Shown: positions 34,865 to 47,230, numbered from the stretch's first letter. The stretch: 64,000 nt of DNA from Ampullaceana balthica (GCA_944989445.1 CALYLW010001022.1:339579-403578); one strand, 5' to 3'. Notes: a model not told the origin generated them from the letters alone. Translations and numbers: made by a program.

Positions 34865-35700
34865 TGTTACAGGCAAAGTGTGAAATTCAGGCATTCTATA
34901 GAATGCCTAGGCAATGTATAGAATGCCTGATGGTTTCAGGCAAAGTATGAAATGATTGCTATTTCATACATTGCCTAGGCATTCTATAGAATGCCGAGTT
35001 GTCGTCGGCAAAGTATGTAATTGGCCTACCCCCGCCATTTTTCCAGCCACTAATGTTGGCAGTGGCGCTTTGGTCGTTTTTTGATGATTGCGATCGAATC
35101 CTGTGAGTGTTGAAAGTTATTGTAAGACATATTTTAGCCGCTACGAGGTTCCACTACCAAATCAAAGGCAATATTGCCAAAATTCTTCTCACGACGGCAG
35201 TTTATATCATCCGGCTGAGATTCCACAGACGTTCTCCCATAACGTTTCCCTTGGATTGCTGTGTTAACATGTGGGAAGAGAATGTAGTGCTAGGACAGAA
35301 ATCACGCCATGGTGACATTTCAGATCACCATACGAAGCTCTATTTGGCTGCAGAGCCAAAGTAGGCCCCACTACGTCGTCTCTACCTGACGATGTTTTAC
35401 AAGATGTGTAAACAGAGGAAGACCTCGAAAAAATAATACAGAGCCTACATCATTTGTTTTATTGTGTATTACTTCCACTTTAAATTACGTAATTATCAAT
35501 AAAGTATTGTGTTGTGCTCTCTTTACACTTTGCCTAAACGAAATCCGGCATTCTATAGAATGCCTAGGCATTCTATACAATGCCTAGGCAAAGTATACAA
35601 AAGTTTTACAAATTTCATACTTTGCCTGAAACCATCAGGCATTCTATACATTGCCTAGGCATTCTATAGAATGCCTAGTTTTCATACATTGCCTGTAACA
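34865..35700. mobile_element. DNA transposon with long palindrome-rich inverted ends
   Basis: Termini TGTTACAGGCAAAG and its inverse. About 90 bp at each end hold several copies of the perfect palindrome GGCATTCTATAGAATGCC and of TTTCATAC(T/A)TTGCCT. The interior (about 35000-35520) contains an 86-codon ORF without recognised domain. No clear target duplication is visible because the flanks are simple repeats. Superfamily not assigned. Confidence 0.8.
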
Positions 35701-35710
35701 CACACACACA

Positions 35711-36583
35711 TCTCTATATATATAAGCCGCATTTGTTGTCTGGATGTCTGTCTGTCTGTTCCCTAATAACTCAAGATCCAGACAACCAAATAACGTGAAA
35801 TTTGGTACACGTACACAAAATTATACCGGAAAGGTTATTAAACAGGTTTCGTTCCTTATATATAAGATACTGGGGCCCGGGGGCCCAAAATGTAGTTTTT
35901 CCCTATATGAGCTATATAAAATAAAAATTATTGAAAATTAAGACGTAAAATAATGACGCAAATTAATAAACATTTTGGTGTCGAGATTAACAAGAAGGCG
36001 ATTATCGCCATAAAATAATTTTTTTGTTGTTGTTGCTTTTGTTGTTGTTTTGTTGTTGTTGCTTTGTTGTTGTTGCTGTTGTTGTTGTAGTTTTTTTGTT
36101 GTTTTGTTGTTGCTTTGTTATTGTTTTGTTGTTGATGTTTTTGTTGTTGTTTTGTTTTTGTTGTTGTTGCTGTTGTTGTTTTTGTTGTTGTTGCTGTTGT
36201 TGTTGCTGTTGTTGCTTTTGTGTTGTTTTTGTTGTTGTTGCTGTTGTTGCTGTTGTTGCTTTTGTGTTGTTTTTGCTGTTGTTGTTGTTGTCCACATCCC
36301 TTGCCCTGCGACGTCAATGTCCATCATGTTGTTGTTGCTTTGTTGTTGTTGCTGTTGTAGTTGTTGTTTTGTTGTTGTTGCTTTGTTGTTGTTGCTGTTG
36401 TTGTTGTAGTTGTTGTTTTGTTGTTGTTTTGTTGTTGATTTTGTTGTTTTTGTTGTTGTTTTGTTTTTGTTGTTTTGTTGCTGTTGCTGTTTCTGTTGTT
36501 GTTTTTGTCGTTGTTGCTGTTGTTGTTTTTGTTGTTGTTGCTGTTGTTGTTAAACCCGGGATAAGCCGGGTACTTGCCCCTAG
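35711..36583 (+). mobile_element. Helitron with GTT-rich interior, unit 1 of 3
   Basis: Starts TCTCTATATATATAAG. Ends in hairpin aacccgggataagccgggt, then acttgcccCTAG. The middle 500 bp are GTTGTTGCT-type repeats. The ORFs here (poly-N/Q/T or poly-L/V/C) are repeat artefacts. Confidence 0.9.
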
Positions 36584-36595
36584 TATATTTATATA

Positions 36596-37477
36596 TCTCT
36601 ATATATATAAGACGCATTTGTTGTCTGTCTGGTTGTCTGTCTGTTCCCTCATAACTCGAGATCCAGACAACCAAATAACGTGAAATTTGGTACACGTACA
36701 CAAAATTATACCGGAAAGGTTATTAAACAGGTTTCGTTCCTTACATATAAGATACTGGGGCCCGGGGGCCCAAAATGTAGTTTTTCCCTATATGAGCTAT
36801 ATAAAATAAAAATTATTGAAAATTAAGACGTAAAATAATGACGCAAATTAATAAACATTTTGGTGTCGAGATTAAAAAGAAGGCGATTATCGCCATAAAA
36901 TAATTTTTTTGTTGTTGTTGCTTTATTGTTGTTGCTTTTGTTGTTGTTTTGTTGTTGTTGCTTTGTTGTTGTTGCTGTTGTTGTTGTAGTTGTTGTTTTG
37001 TTGTTGTTTTGTTGTTGCTTTGTTGTTGTTGCTGTTGTTGTTGTAGTTGTTGTTTTGTTGTTGTTTTGTTGTTGTTTTGTTGTTGATGTTTTTGTTGTTG
37101 TTTTGTTTTTGTTGTTCCTGCTGTTGTTGTTTTTGTTGTTGTTGCTGTTGTTGTTGCTGTTGTTGCTTTTGTGTTGTTTTTGCTGTTGTTGTTGTTGTCC
37201 ACATCCCTTGCCCTGCGACGACAATGTCCTTCATGTTGTTGTTGCTTTGTTGTTGTTGCTGTTGTATTTGTTGTTTTGTTGTTGTTGCTTTGTTGTTGTT
37301 GCTGTTGTTGTTGTAGTTGTTTTGTTGTTGATTTTGTTGTTTTTGTTGTTGTTTTGTTTTTGTTGTTTTTGTTGCTGTTGCTGTTTCTGTTGTTGTTTTT
37401 GTCGTTGTTGCTGTTGTTGTTGCTGTTGTTGTTGCTGTTGTTGTTAAACCCGGGAGAAGCCGGGTACTTGCCCCTAG
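36596..37477 (+). mobile_element. Helitron with GTT-rich interior, unit 2 of 3
   Basis: Same start (TCTCTATATATATAAG) and 3' hairpin-CTAG end as unit 1, separated from it by a 12-base AT spacer. It shares ccacatcccttgccctgcga in the middle. Confidence 0.9.
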
Positions 37478-37487
37478 TATATATATA

Positions 37488-38296
37488 TCTCTATACATAT
37501 AAGACGCATTTGTTGTCTGTCTGTCTGTTCCCTAATAACTCAAGATCCAGACAACCAAATAACGTGAAATTTGGTTTACATACACAAAATTATACCGGAA
37601 AGGTTATTAAACAGGTTTCGTTCCATATATATAAGATACTGGGGGCCGGGGGCCCAAAATGTAGTTTTTCCTTATATGAGCTATATAAAATAAAAAAGTT
37701 ATTGAAAATTAAGACGTAAAATAATGACGCAAAATAATAAACATTTTGGTGTCGAGATTAACAAGAAGGCGACTATCGCCATAAAATAAATGTTTTGTTG
37801 TTGTTGCTTTGTTGTTGTTGCTTTTTTTGTTGTAGTTGTTGTTTTGTTGTTGTTGCTTTGTTGTTGTTGCTTTGTTGTTGTTGCTGTTGTTGTAGTTGTT
37901 GTTTTGTTGTTTTTGTTTTTGTTTTCTTTTTGTTGTTGTTGCAGTTGTTTTTGTTTTTGTTGTTGTTGCTGTTGTTGTTGTTTTTGTGTTGTTTTGCTGT
38001 TGTTGTTGTTGTTGTCCACATCCCTTGCCCTGCGACGACAATGTCCTTCATGTTGTTGTTGCTTTGTTGTTGTTGCTGTTGTTGTTGCTGTTGTTGTTTT
38101 GTTGTTGTTGCTTCGTTGTTGTTGTTGTTGTTGTTTTGTTGTTGTTTTGTTTTTGTTGTTTTGTTGTTGTTTTTGTTGTGGTTTTTTTGTTGTTTTGTTT
38201 TTGTTGTTTTGTAGTTGTTTTTGTTGTTTTTGTTTTTTTTTGTTGTTTTTGTTGCTGTTGTTGTTAAACCCGGGAAAGCCGGGTACTTGCCCCTAG
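37488..38296 (+). mobile_element. Helitron with GTT-rich interior, unit 3 of 3
   Basis: Starts TCTCTATACATATAAG. Ends aacccgggaaagccgggt...CTAG at 38293-38296. A ten-base AT spacer separates it from unit 2. Confidence 0.9.
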
Positions 38297-38307
38297 TATA
38301 TATATAT

Positions 38308-38698
<391 letters not shown>

Positions 38699-38944
38699 CA
38701 TCTTGCATATGTGCTTAACCATAGTGTTGGCGACTATTTTAAAACTAGTGTGTACCTCACTTCTTTAATCATATTGCTTGACCAAAGTGACGAAGCATTA
38801 ATATGGACACACGAGGAACCATTACTGGATACTTCCTGAGGGAAACTCAAGAACCACAGGCTAATGGCAATCTCTAAAACCAACCCATCCAGTGTATTTC
38901 ACATGCTGTTGACATATTCCTGCTTGCAAAGATACTAATAAAAG

Positions 38945-39687
38945 AATCCGTTAAAAAAAAACAAGTTTTTGACTATAAATCCTTTTTATAGGAGACATAA
39001 CTAAAAAAATCAACATACATAATTTGCTGTGAATGTCATGTCTGTCATGTCTGCCTGTCCGTGACGCTACTAATTTTAGAAAGCAGCGCACCAATTTACT
39101 TCACCAAAAATAACTTTCTTCGAAAGTTCCACATAAAATTGTGCAACATGAAAATAAACGAATAAAATAAAAATAAATAAAATAAATAAAAGTTTTGTAT
39201 TACGTTATATTTTAATCTGATTTGTATTTATTTTGAAAACTTCCGTCATTTTTATCACTAGTGTTCATTATAATACGCAGCGCAAGACAATCCAAAAATA
39301 CAAAATGTTAGTTATGTCTCGTAAAACATGTTTAATATAATGCGCACCGATCGGGAATATATTTTTAAAAATTAACGTCAATATAATACGCACCGAATCA
39401 CGCAACAGGAAAGTATTAAAAGGTCGTTCAATATAATACGCACCGCGACACTATCTCAAAAATTAACATGATACATAGAGATAAATAAAATAATCTAAAA
39501 ATTCAATAATTTAATTACAGTACATGCAATCGCTCTGAAATTTTGATACAGCGTTTTTATCATCGGCACAAAACAGCCTGCAAAATTTCAACTCGCTAGC
39601 TTACGAGGAAGTGGGTTAAAATAGATCCAAAGTTTTTTCGATAAGGGCTCAAACAAACAGACACCAAAAGTTTATATAAAGGATTTA
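38945..39687 (+). mobile_element. AAATCCTTTATAT-family element split by a Helitron
   Basis: Left part 38945-39009 (caagtttttgactataaatc...) and right part from 39262 (tgttcattataatacgcagc...) to atataaaggattta at 39687 match one arm of the 22.3-kb inverted repeat. Between them lies the 252-bp Helitron. Confidence 0.85.
39010..39261 (+). mobile_element. Helitron inserted between A and T
   Basis: Starts TCAACATACATAATTTGC, ends cttccgtcatttttat...CTAG (39258-39261). The preceding base is A and the following base T. The uninterrupted sequence at 22345 and 42965 (aaagaatgttcattata) shows the empty site. Confidence 0.92.
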
Positions 39688-39689
39688 AA

Positions 39690-39953
39690 AACTTACAAAG
39701 TCCTTCATCGAATATGAAGATGTATCATCACAAGCAGGTCAGGAAGTAAACAACCAAAAAACAAGATATATGCCCTTAATAGGAGAAGAAATGACGGGCG
39801 AAACCATTAAAATTAGGAACCAGACTTTTGAAAAAGTAAACAAATTCAAATACTTAGGATCTTTACTTAATGAAAGGAATGAATTAATGACAGAATTATT
39901 AAAAAAGAATTTCAGCCGCAAAACAGTGCATATTTTAGGTGTCAGAAAATACT
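39690..39953 (+). pseudogene. LINE reverse transcriptase fragment, left piece
   Basis: Reads EVNNQKTRYMPLIG, then FEKVNKFKYLGSLLNE, a late RT/thumb segment of RTE-like LINEs. The reading frame is open to 39955, where a repeat element interrupts it. Continues at 40503. Confidence 0.8.
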
Positions 39954-40502
39954 AATAAAACAAACCCGTAAAAACAAAGTTTTTGACTATAAATCCCTTA
40001 TATATGAGACATAACTAACAGTATTGATTATTTTCAAACATTTACAGACTGAATCTGTCTTAACTCAAGTTTGCTTCATAACCCTAGGGGGGAAGGGGTG
40101 GGTGGGAGGGGGAGAGGGGAAAAGTCTGGTCACTGATTCGCTTGACCGAGCTCAGAGTGACACGTAAAATGTAAACAAAAGCGCCCCGTCGCTTCGTTGG
40201 GTCGCCTCAATGCGTCAGCTCAAAATTTCACGTGGGAAAAAAACAATAACAAACCGTGAATTTTAATTACATACCTCATATAAGGATAAACTAAAAATGC
40301 ATTAATTTAATTACGGTACGTTCGATCGATCTGAAATTTTGATACGATGCATTGTTAGGTCAGACGGGTCAGTGTGCCAAATTTCAGCTCGCTCGATCGG
40401 ATCACGGGAAGTGGGTCATTTTTTACTTCTAATTTTCCGCCCGCCCAAGACAGAGAGAGAGAGAGAGACAGAGACGGCCGCGAAGTTAATATAAGGGATT
40501 TA
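39954..40502 (+). mobile_element. AAATCCCTTATAT-family element inserted in a LINE
   Basis: Begins taataaaacaaacccgtaaa, holds aaatcccttatatatgag, the core ggtacgttcgatcgatctg and a GA-rich tract, and ends gaagttaatataagggattt. Same family as the tandem array at 43246-45989. Confidence 0.88.
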
Positions 40503-41010
40503 AAAAGTAAAAAACATTTAAGAGAAACAAAGAAAATCATTTATAAAACTGTCATCAGACCAGTTGTAACATATGCTATTGAAACTTCGACCCTATGAAA
40601 ACTGCAGAAACCTGTTATATACTTGAGAGAGTGAAGTTCTCAGGAAAATATATGGACCAACTAAGGATGAATATGGATTGAGAATACGAACCAACCATGA
40701 ACTGTACAGTCTATATCAGGATCTCACTATAGTAGCAGAAATAATAATTTTAAAAAAGGTCGACTGCGCTGGACAGTACACTTAAAAAGAATTTCAAATG
40801 ACCGTGTAGTAAAGATGGTGCACCTACAAAAACCCAAAGGAAAACGGCTCAAGAGACGACCTAGGCTTAGATGGATGGATGATGTAGAGAAAAAAACTAC
40901 AAACACTGGGCATTCAATGTTGGAGAAGTAAGGCGCTGAATAGGACTGAGTGACAGGAGGCGGTGAGGCATGCCTAAGCCCTACATGGGCTCTAGCGCCA
41001 CAGGTATGGA
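40503..41010 (+). pseudogene. LINE reverse transcriptase fragment, right piece
   Basis: Continues the 39690 fragment: KKIIYKTVIRPVVTYAIET, then with stops and frameshifts RLRWTVHLKRISNDRVVKMV and RPRLRWMDDVEK, the C-terminal tail of RTE-type LINE proteins. Several in-frame stops: dead. Confidence 0.8.
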
Positions 41011-41747
41011 TGGATGACCGAAGAGACTAAGTGAAGTCAAATGTGGAATAAAAAATTTTTTGAGCGTTTAAATAGATTCACCGTAACGTACCATACGGTA
41101 CCATGTTGTAACTATTATACAGCGTAGTACCTAGTATGCCGTGATGCACCGTATTAAACCGTGTTGGTTAATTCATGGCTCACCACTAACGTTGGATTTT
41201 TTTTCAAAGAATGCCGAGTATGTTTTTTTTTCTTTCCCTTTTTAATTCTTCCTGTGCAGCGCTGAAGATATTTTATGTCATGATTTAAAATGCATCGCTT
41301 CTGTCGGGCGAATCTGAAAAGAGATATGAATCGTAATTCAGGAACTCATGAGATTTAACATTATAGCATGGTCGAGAGCGTGGAAGGCAAAGTTGTTTAG
41401 CTTACCCGTGTCTATAGAGTTTGTTTCACAACGGGATGAGTTATGTTTCCTTGAATCTTTTCTCTCCTTGTTTTTTATACAATACGTATCATTAAAAATA
41501 ATATCAAAATAAAATAAAAAGATTGTATCTCATGCATGCTGATACGAGCAAGAAAACGAGAAACATTTGGGACTTGTTGACTTTTGTTCCATTAAGCCAA
41601 ATTTGATGTTATATTTGGCGCCATCTACTGTAAAAATCTGGCAGCTAAAACTTTGTGGTTGAAGTAACTGCCAATGATTGATTATTTCTTAAGGCCGATA
41701 CAGAAATGTCTGTTTTTGAGGTTTGTGAACTCAACTGCTGTTGTTAC
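41011..41747. other. Unassigned intron stretch
   Basis: Nothing recognised beyond loose taccatacggtacc-like repeats at 41085-41160. Confidence 0.5.
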
Positions 41748-41805
41748 GGGCCGTCCATAAATGACGTCACCCACCGGTGGGGTGTCACACATTTGTGACG
41801 GTGAC
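41748..41805. mobile_element. Solo terminal repeat related to the 52.3-kb Harbinger-like element
   Basis: GGGCCGTCCATAAATGACG followed by tcaccc, nearly identical to the inverted repeat at 52283. No matching partner nearby. Confidence 0.65.
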
Positions 41806-41955
41806 CCGTCAAAACGGCCCCTTACAAAACGGCCCCGACATAACGGCCCCGGTCAAAACGGCCCCGGTCAAAACGGCCCAGGTCAAAACGGCCCAGGTCA
41901 AAACGGCCCCTGCCAAAATGGCCTCGGTCAAAACGGCCCCGGTCAAAACTTTCTA
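41805..41955. repeat. 15-bp minisatellite
   Basis: Unit ggtcaaaacggcccc, about nine copies. Confidence 0.93.
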
Positions 41956-42029
41956 CTGTGACCATATCATAAAGATGTGTCATTTACGTCATACAGTATG
42001 TTGCTGCCGAACACAACCTCTACCATAAT

Positions 42030-42160
42030 AGCCCTGACGCACACAAACGCACTCACAGCACTGATGCACACAAACGCACACATAGCACTGACACGCATTG
42101 TCGCACCCAAACGTACCCATTGCGCTGACGTTCTCTGACGCATCTATAGCCTTGACGCAC
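42030..42160. repeat. Degenerate GCACACAAACGCAC repeat
   Basis: Loose copies of tagcactgacgcacacaaac. A related stretch is at 46790-46830. Confidence 0.65.
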
Positions 42161-42286
42161 GTTAAATCTCACGGTTGCCTGTCCTATATTGTGTCCACCT
42201 CTCACACTGCCGTTACCTACTGAAAGAATAAAAAGTCCTGAACTAAATCGTATTATGCAATTCTTCTATGACTTTAATATAAAAAT

Positions 42287-42650
42287 ACTAGGGGTTTTAG
42301 GGCACCTACGGCGTCCACTTGGGCTGTAGGGCGCCTAAGGCGCCCACTTTTTTTTTGCCCTAGTAACTTATCCTTGTTTGATAGATACGAAATATTAAAC
42401 TTCCTGAAATGTACACAAAGTATTTTATAATTATAAATCCTCAAATCCTCTTTTTTCATCACTCTGTTTTCCAAAATTAAAATATAAGCTAAAACTATGT
42501 CGTCATATAATATTTTTTAAGAGAATCTTTTAGAATTTTTAGAATTTTGCACACCTCCTAATGCGCGCCTTGTATATATACATGTACTTAAATATAAGCT
42601 CAAAAATGACGTCATAGCGCTACGGATCCTTCCTTCCAACCTATGACTTG
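42287..42650 (-). mobile_element. Helitron-family copy, minus strand
   Basis: Reverse complement of the 33.7-34.8 kb family: begins with CTAG (42289, as ctaggggtt) and contains gtagggcgcctaaggcgccc and cttgtttgatagatacgaaa. Confidence 0.78.
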
Positions 42651-42759
42651 GGCTATTATATTGTTAATATCCCAAATCTTTCGAAGAAAAATAAAAATCT
42701 ATATATGTAATTCTCTTCGTGCTCGGACCCTGCGAGGCAACAAGAAGCTGCATGTAACA

Positions 42760-43245
42760 GATAAGAATTTTAGAAAGCAGCGCACCAAATTACTGCACCA
42801 ATGCATCAAAAGGTATGCAAATTAAATATGCGCTGTAAAAAAAATTATATGACGTCATTGTTTCGCTGATATTTTAATTTTGGAAAAGGGAAAAAAGTAA
42901 TAAAAAACCGTAAAAAACCAAGTTTTTGACGATAAATCCTTTATGTACGAGAAGTAACTAAAAGAATGTTCATTATAATACGCAGCGCAAGACCATCCAA
43001 AAATAAAAAAATTGTAGTTGTGTAGTAAAACATGTTTAATATAATGCGCACCGATCAGGAATAAAACTATATAATTTGCAATTGTCACGCAAGTCAGTCC
43101 TGGCGCTACTAATTCTAGAAAGCAGGGAAAACCAAATTACTGCACCAATGCATCAAAAGGTGTGCAAATTAAAGATAAGCTTTAAAAACTATTATATGAC
43201 GCCATTGATTTAGTTCATATGTTAATTTTGGAAAAGGGAACAATG
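42760..43245 (+). mobile_element. Mosaic of Helitron and AAATCCTTTATAT-family fragments
   Basis: 42765-42900 and 43068-43246 are Helitron-family pieces (accaaattactgcaccaatg). 42900-43066 is the left part of the other family (caagtttttgacgataaatc, cattataatacgcagcg). Confidence 0.78.
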
Positions 43246-44234
43246 TAATAAACAAACCCGCAAAAACAAAGTTTATGACTATAAATCCCTTATATATGAG
43301 ACATAACTAACAGTATTGATTATTTTCAAACATTTACAGACTGACACCGAGTGATGTCCCTTGTCTTTAATAAATGGGGGTGGGATGTGAGGGGGGGTCG
43401 GTTAGACGGTCGGCGTCAACACGACGGTCGGCGTCAACTCAAACTCACGTGGAAGTGCAAGAAAAAAAACAATAACAAACAGTGAATTTGAATTACATAC
43501 CTCATATAAGGATAAACTAAAAATGCATTAATTTAATTACGGTACGATCGATCGATCTGAAATTTTGATACGATGCATTGTTAGGTGAGTCGGGTCCGTG
43601 TGCCAAATTTCAGCTCGATTGGATCACTCGAAGTGGGTCATTTTCGACTTTTGTTTTTCCGCCCGCCCATGAGATGATGAGAGAGATGATGAGACGCCCG
43701 CGAAGTTAATATAAGGGATTTAATAAAACAAACCCGTAAAAACAAAGTTTTTGACTATAAATCCCTTATATATGAGACATAACTAACAGTATTGATTATT
43801 TTCAAACATTTACAGACTGAATCTGTCTTAACTCAACTTTGCATCATAACCCTAGTGGGGGGGGAGGGTGGTTGGGGTGGGGGGAGGGGTGGGTGGGGGG
43901 AGAGGGGAAAAGTCTGGTCACCGATTCGCTTGACCGAGCTCAGAGTGACACGTAAAATGTAAACAAAAGCGCACCGTCGTTTCGTTGGGTCGCCTCAATG
44001 CTCAAACTTTCACGTGGCAAAAAAACAATAACAAATCGTGAATTTAAATTACATACCTCATATAAGGATAAACTAAAAATGCATTAATTTAATTACGGTA
44101 CGTTCGATCGATTTGAAATTTTGATACGATGCATTGTTAGGTCAGACGGGTCCGTGTGCCAAATTTCAGTTCGATCGGATCATGGGAAGTGGGTCATTTT
44201 TGACTTCTGTTTTTCCGCCCGCCCGCCGAGCCCA

Positions 44235-44270
<36 letters not shown>

Positions 44271-45989
44271 GGCCGCGAAGTTAATATAAGGGATTTAATA
44301 AAATAAACCCGTAAAAACAAAGTTTTTGACTATAAATCCCTTATATATGAGAAATAACTAACAGTATTGATTATTTTCAAACATTTACAGACTGAATCTG
44401 TCTTAACACAAGTTTGCTTCATAACCCTAGGGGGGGAGGGGTGGGGGGGAGGGGGAGAGTGGAAAAGTCTGGTCACCGATTCGCTTGACCGAGCTCAGAG
44501 TGACACGTAAAATGTAAACAAAAGCGCACCGTCGTTTCGTTGGGTCGCCTCAATGCTCAAACTTTCACGTGGCAAAAAAACAATAACAAATCGTCATTTT
44601 AAATTACATACCTCATATAAGGATAAACTAAAAATGCATTAATTTAATTACGGTACGTTCGATCGATCTGAAATTTTGATACGATGCATTGTTGGGTAAG
44701 ACGGGTCCGTGTGCCAAATTTCAGTTCGATCGGATCATTGGAAGTGGGTCATTTTTGACTTCTGTTTTTCCGCCCGCCGAGCCCATGAGATGATGAGAGA
44801 GAGACAGACAGAGAGAGAGACAGAGACGGCGGTGAAGTTAATATAAGGGATTTAATTAAACAACCCCGTAAAAACAAAGTTTTTGACTATAAATCCCTTA
44901 TAGATGAGACATAACTAAAAGTATTGATTATATTCAAACATTTACAGACTGAATCTGTCTTAACTCAACTTTGCATCATAACCCTAGTGGGGGGGGGGAG
45001 GGGTGGGTGGGGGGAGAGGGGAAAAGTCTGGTCACCGATTCGCTTGACCGAGCTCAGAGTGACACGTAAAATGTAAACAAAAGCGCACCGTCGTTTTGTT
45101 GGGTCGCCTCAATGCTCAAACTTTCACGTGGCAAAAAAACAATAACAAATCGTGAATTAAAATTACATACCTCATATAAGGATAAACTAAAAATGCATTA
45201 ATTTAATTACGGTACGTTCGATCGATCTGAAATTTTGATACGATGCATTGTTAGGTAAGACGGGTCCGTGTGCCAAATTTCAGTTCGATCGGATCATTGG
45301 AAGTGGGTCATTTTCGACTTTTGTTTTTCCGCCCGCCGAGCCCATGAGATGATGAGAGAGAGACAGAGAGAGAGACAGACAGACAGAGAGAGACGGCGGT
45401 GAAGTTAATATAAGGGATTTAATTAAACAACCCCGTAAAAACAAAGTTTTTGACTATAAATCCCTTATAGATGAGACATAACTAAAAGTATTGATTATAT
45501 TCAAACATTTACAGACTGAATCTGTCTTAACTCAACTTTGCATCATAACCCTAGTGGGGGGGGGGAGGGGTGGGTGGGGGGAGAGGGGAAAAGTCTGGTC
45601 ACCGATTCGCTTGACCGAGCTCAGAGTGACACGTAAAATGTAAACAAAAGCGCACCGTCGTTTTCGTTGGGTCGCCTCAATGCTCAAACTTTCACGTGGC
45701 AAAAAAACAATAACAAATCGTGAATTAAAATTACATACCTCATATAAGGATAAACTAAAAATGCATTAATTTAATTACGGTACGTTCGATCGATCTGAAA
45801 TTTTGATACGATGCATTGTTAGGTAAGACGGGTCCGTGTGCCAAATTTCAGTTCGATCGGATCATTGGAAGTGGGTCATTTTCGACTTTTGTTTTTCCGC
45901 CCGCCGAGCCCATGAGATGATGAGAGAGAGACAGAGAGACAGACAGAGAGAGAGACAGAGACGGCGGTGAAGTTAATATAAGGGATTTA
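43246..45989 (+). mobile_element. Tandem array of five AAATCCCTTATAT-family units
   Basis: Units 43246-43722 (short), 43723-44297, 44298-44854, 44855-45421 and 45422-45989; the last four are 575, 557, 567 and 568 bp. Each starts with aaacccgtaaaaac-like sequence, holds a G-rich tract, cacgtaaaatgtaaacaaaa, the ggtacgttcgatcgatctg core and a (GA)n tract, and ends gttaatataagggattta. No ORF. Neighbouring units share one junction without spacer. Confidence 0.93.
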
Positions 45990-46648
45990 AAAAGAGAATT
46001 TGATGATGGTTAATTATTTTTTTTAAAACAAGGGGGGCGCCGTAGGCGCCCTGCAACCCCTATTATAAAATACTTTGTGTACGTTTCAGAAATTTTAATA
46101 TTTCGTATTTATCAAACAAGGACAAGTTAGTTGGGCTTTTGAAAAAGTTCGGCGCCGTAGACGCCCTAAAAAAGTGCATTTTTAATAAAATAAATAGATT
46201 TCAGTTGAAAACTTCCGTCATTTTTGACGGGTGTACGGTGTACGCTAGTATGTTTATAAAAAGTGTTGCCAATAAAATGTGCACCTTATTGCGCGACAGA
46301 AAGGTTGTTCAATATAATACGCACCGCGACGCTCTATCTCAAAAAATAATATGATACATAGGAATAAATAAAATAATCTAAAAATGCAATAATTTAATGA
46401 CGATACATGCGATAGATCTGAAATTATAACATCAATTAACAAAGGGGGCGCCATAGGCGCCCTACAACCCCTATTATCAAATACTTTGTGTGCATTTCAG
46501 AAAGTTTAATATTTCGTATTGATCAAACAAGGACAAGTTAGTTGGGCTTTTTAAAAGGGTCGGAGGCGCCCTAAAAAAGTGCATTAAAGGGGTAAAAGTA
46601 CTCTCCATGAGCAAGTCTGCGGCGTATGCTACGCCGCGGGGCGTCTAG
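45990..46648 (+). mobile_element. Nested Helitron fragments, with a distinct Helitron 3' end
   Basis: 45995-46250 is a Helitron 3' half ending cgtcatttttgacgggtgta...CTAG (46245-46248). 46252-46430 is a fragment of the other family. 46436-46648 ends in another hairpin, GCGGCGTATGCTACGCCGC (46619-46637), then CTAG at 46645-46648. Confidence 0.78.
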
Positions 46649-47053
46649 TTTTATATATCCAATGTAATGACAAATACAAAGAATTCTTGTCTATATAATC
46701 GCAGTAACATATCCATATCCTAACAATTTGATTAAATTGAACACATTTCATCAACAGTTACCAACAGTCATTCTCATACCCTTGAAAAAGCGTACAAACG
46801 CACCTATAGCACTGACGCACCAAACTGTATAAGATTTCACGAACCAGAACACATGTTCCACTCTATAATTTTAAGTTACATCTCCGATTCACCCACACAC
46901 CACCCCACGCAGTTTTGTTGTTGTTTTTGTTGTTGTTGTTGTTGTTGTTGTTGGGATAAATGCAGTACCTCAGAAATGTACTAAAAAACGCAAGGCAGCG
47001 TGCCAGGGCAGCAGTTTATTTACAAAAAGCAGCTGCATCGGGTTAATTGTGAC
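46649..47053. other. Unassigned intron stretch
   Basis: A (GTT)n run at 46916-46953; otherwise nothing. Confidence 0.5.
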
Positions 47054-47061
47054 ATAAGATA

Positions 47062-47222
47062 CAGAGGCGTAACAACGACCTGGCATCGGGGCAGTTGTCA
47101 ATGGCGCAGAGGGCTAATCCTTCAATAATCATTTTATTCTGTATAATTTAGTTTTTTCACTATCTCTCAAGGGCGCCAACAATGAAATAGCCAAGGGCGC
47201 GTAAAACCCAGTTACGCCTCTG
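47062..47222. mobile_element. hAT-type short element (MITE)
   Basis: Perfect terminal repeats CAGAGGCGTAAC and GTTACGCCTCTG. Perfect 8-bp duplication ataagata at 47054-47061 and 47223-47230. 161 bp. Confidence 0.93.
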
Positions 47223-47230
47223 ATAAGATA

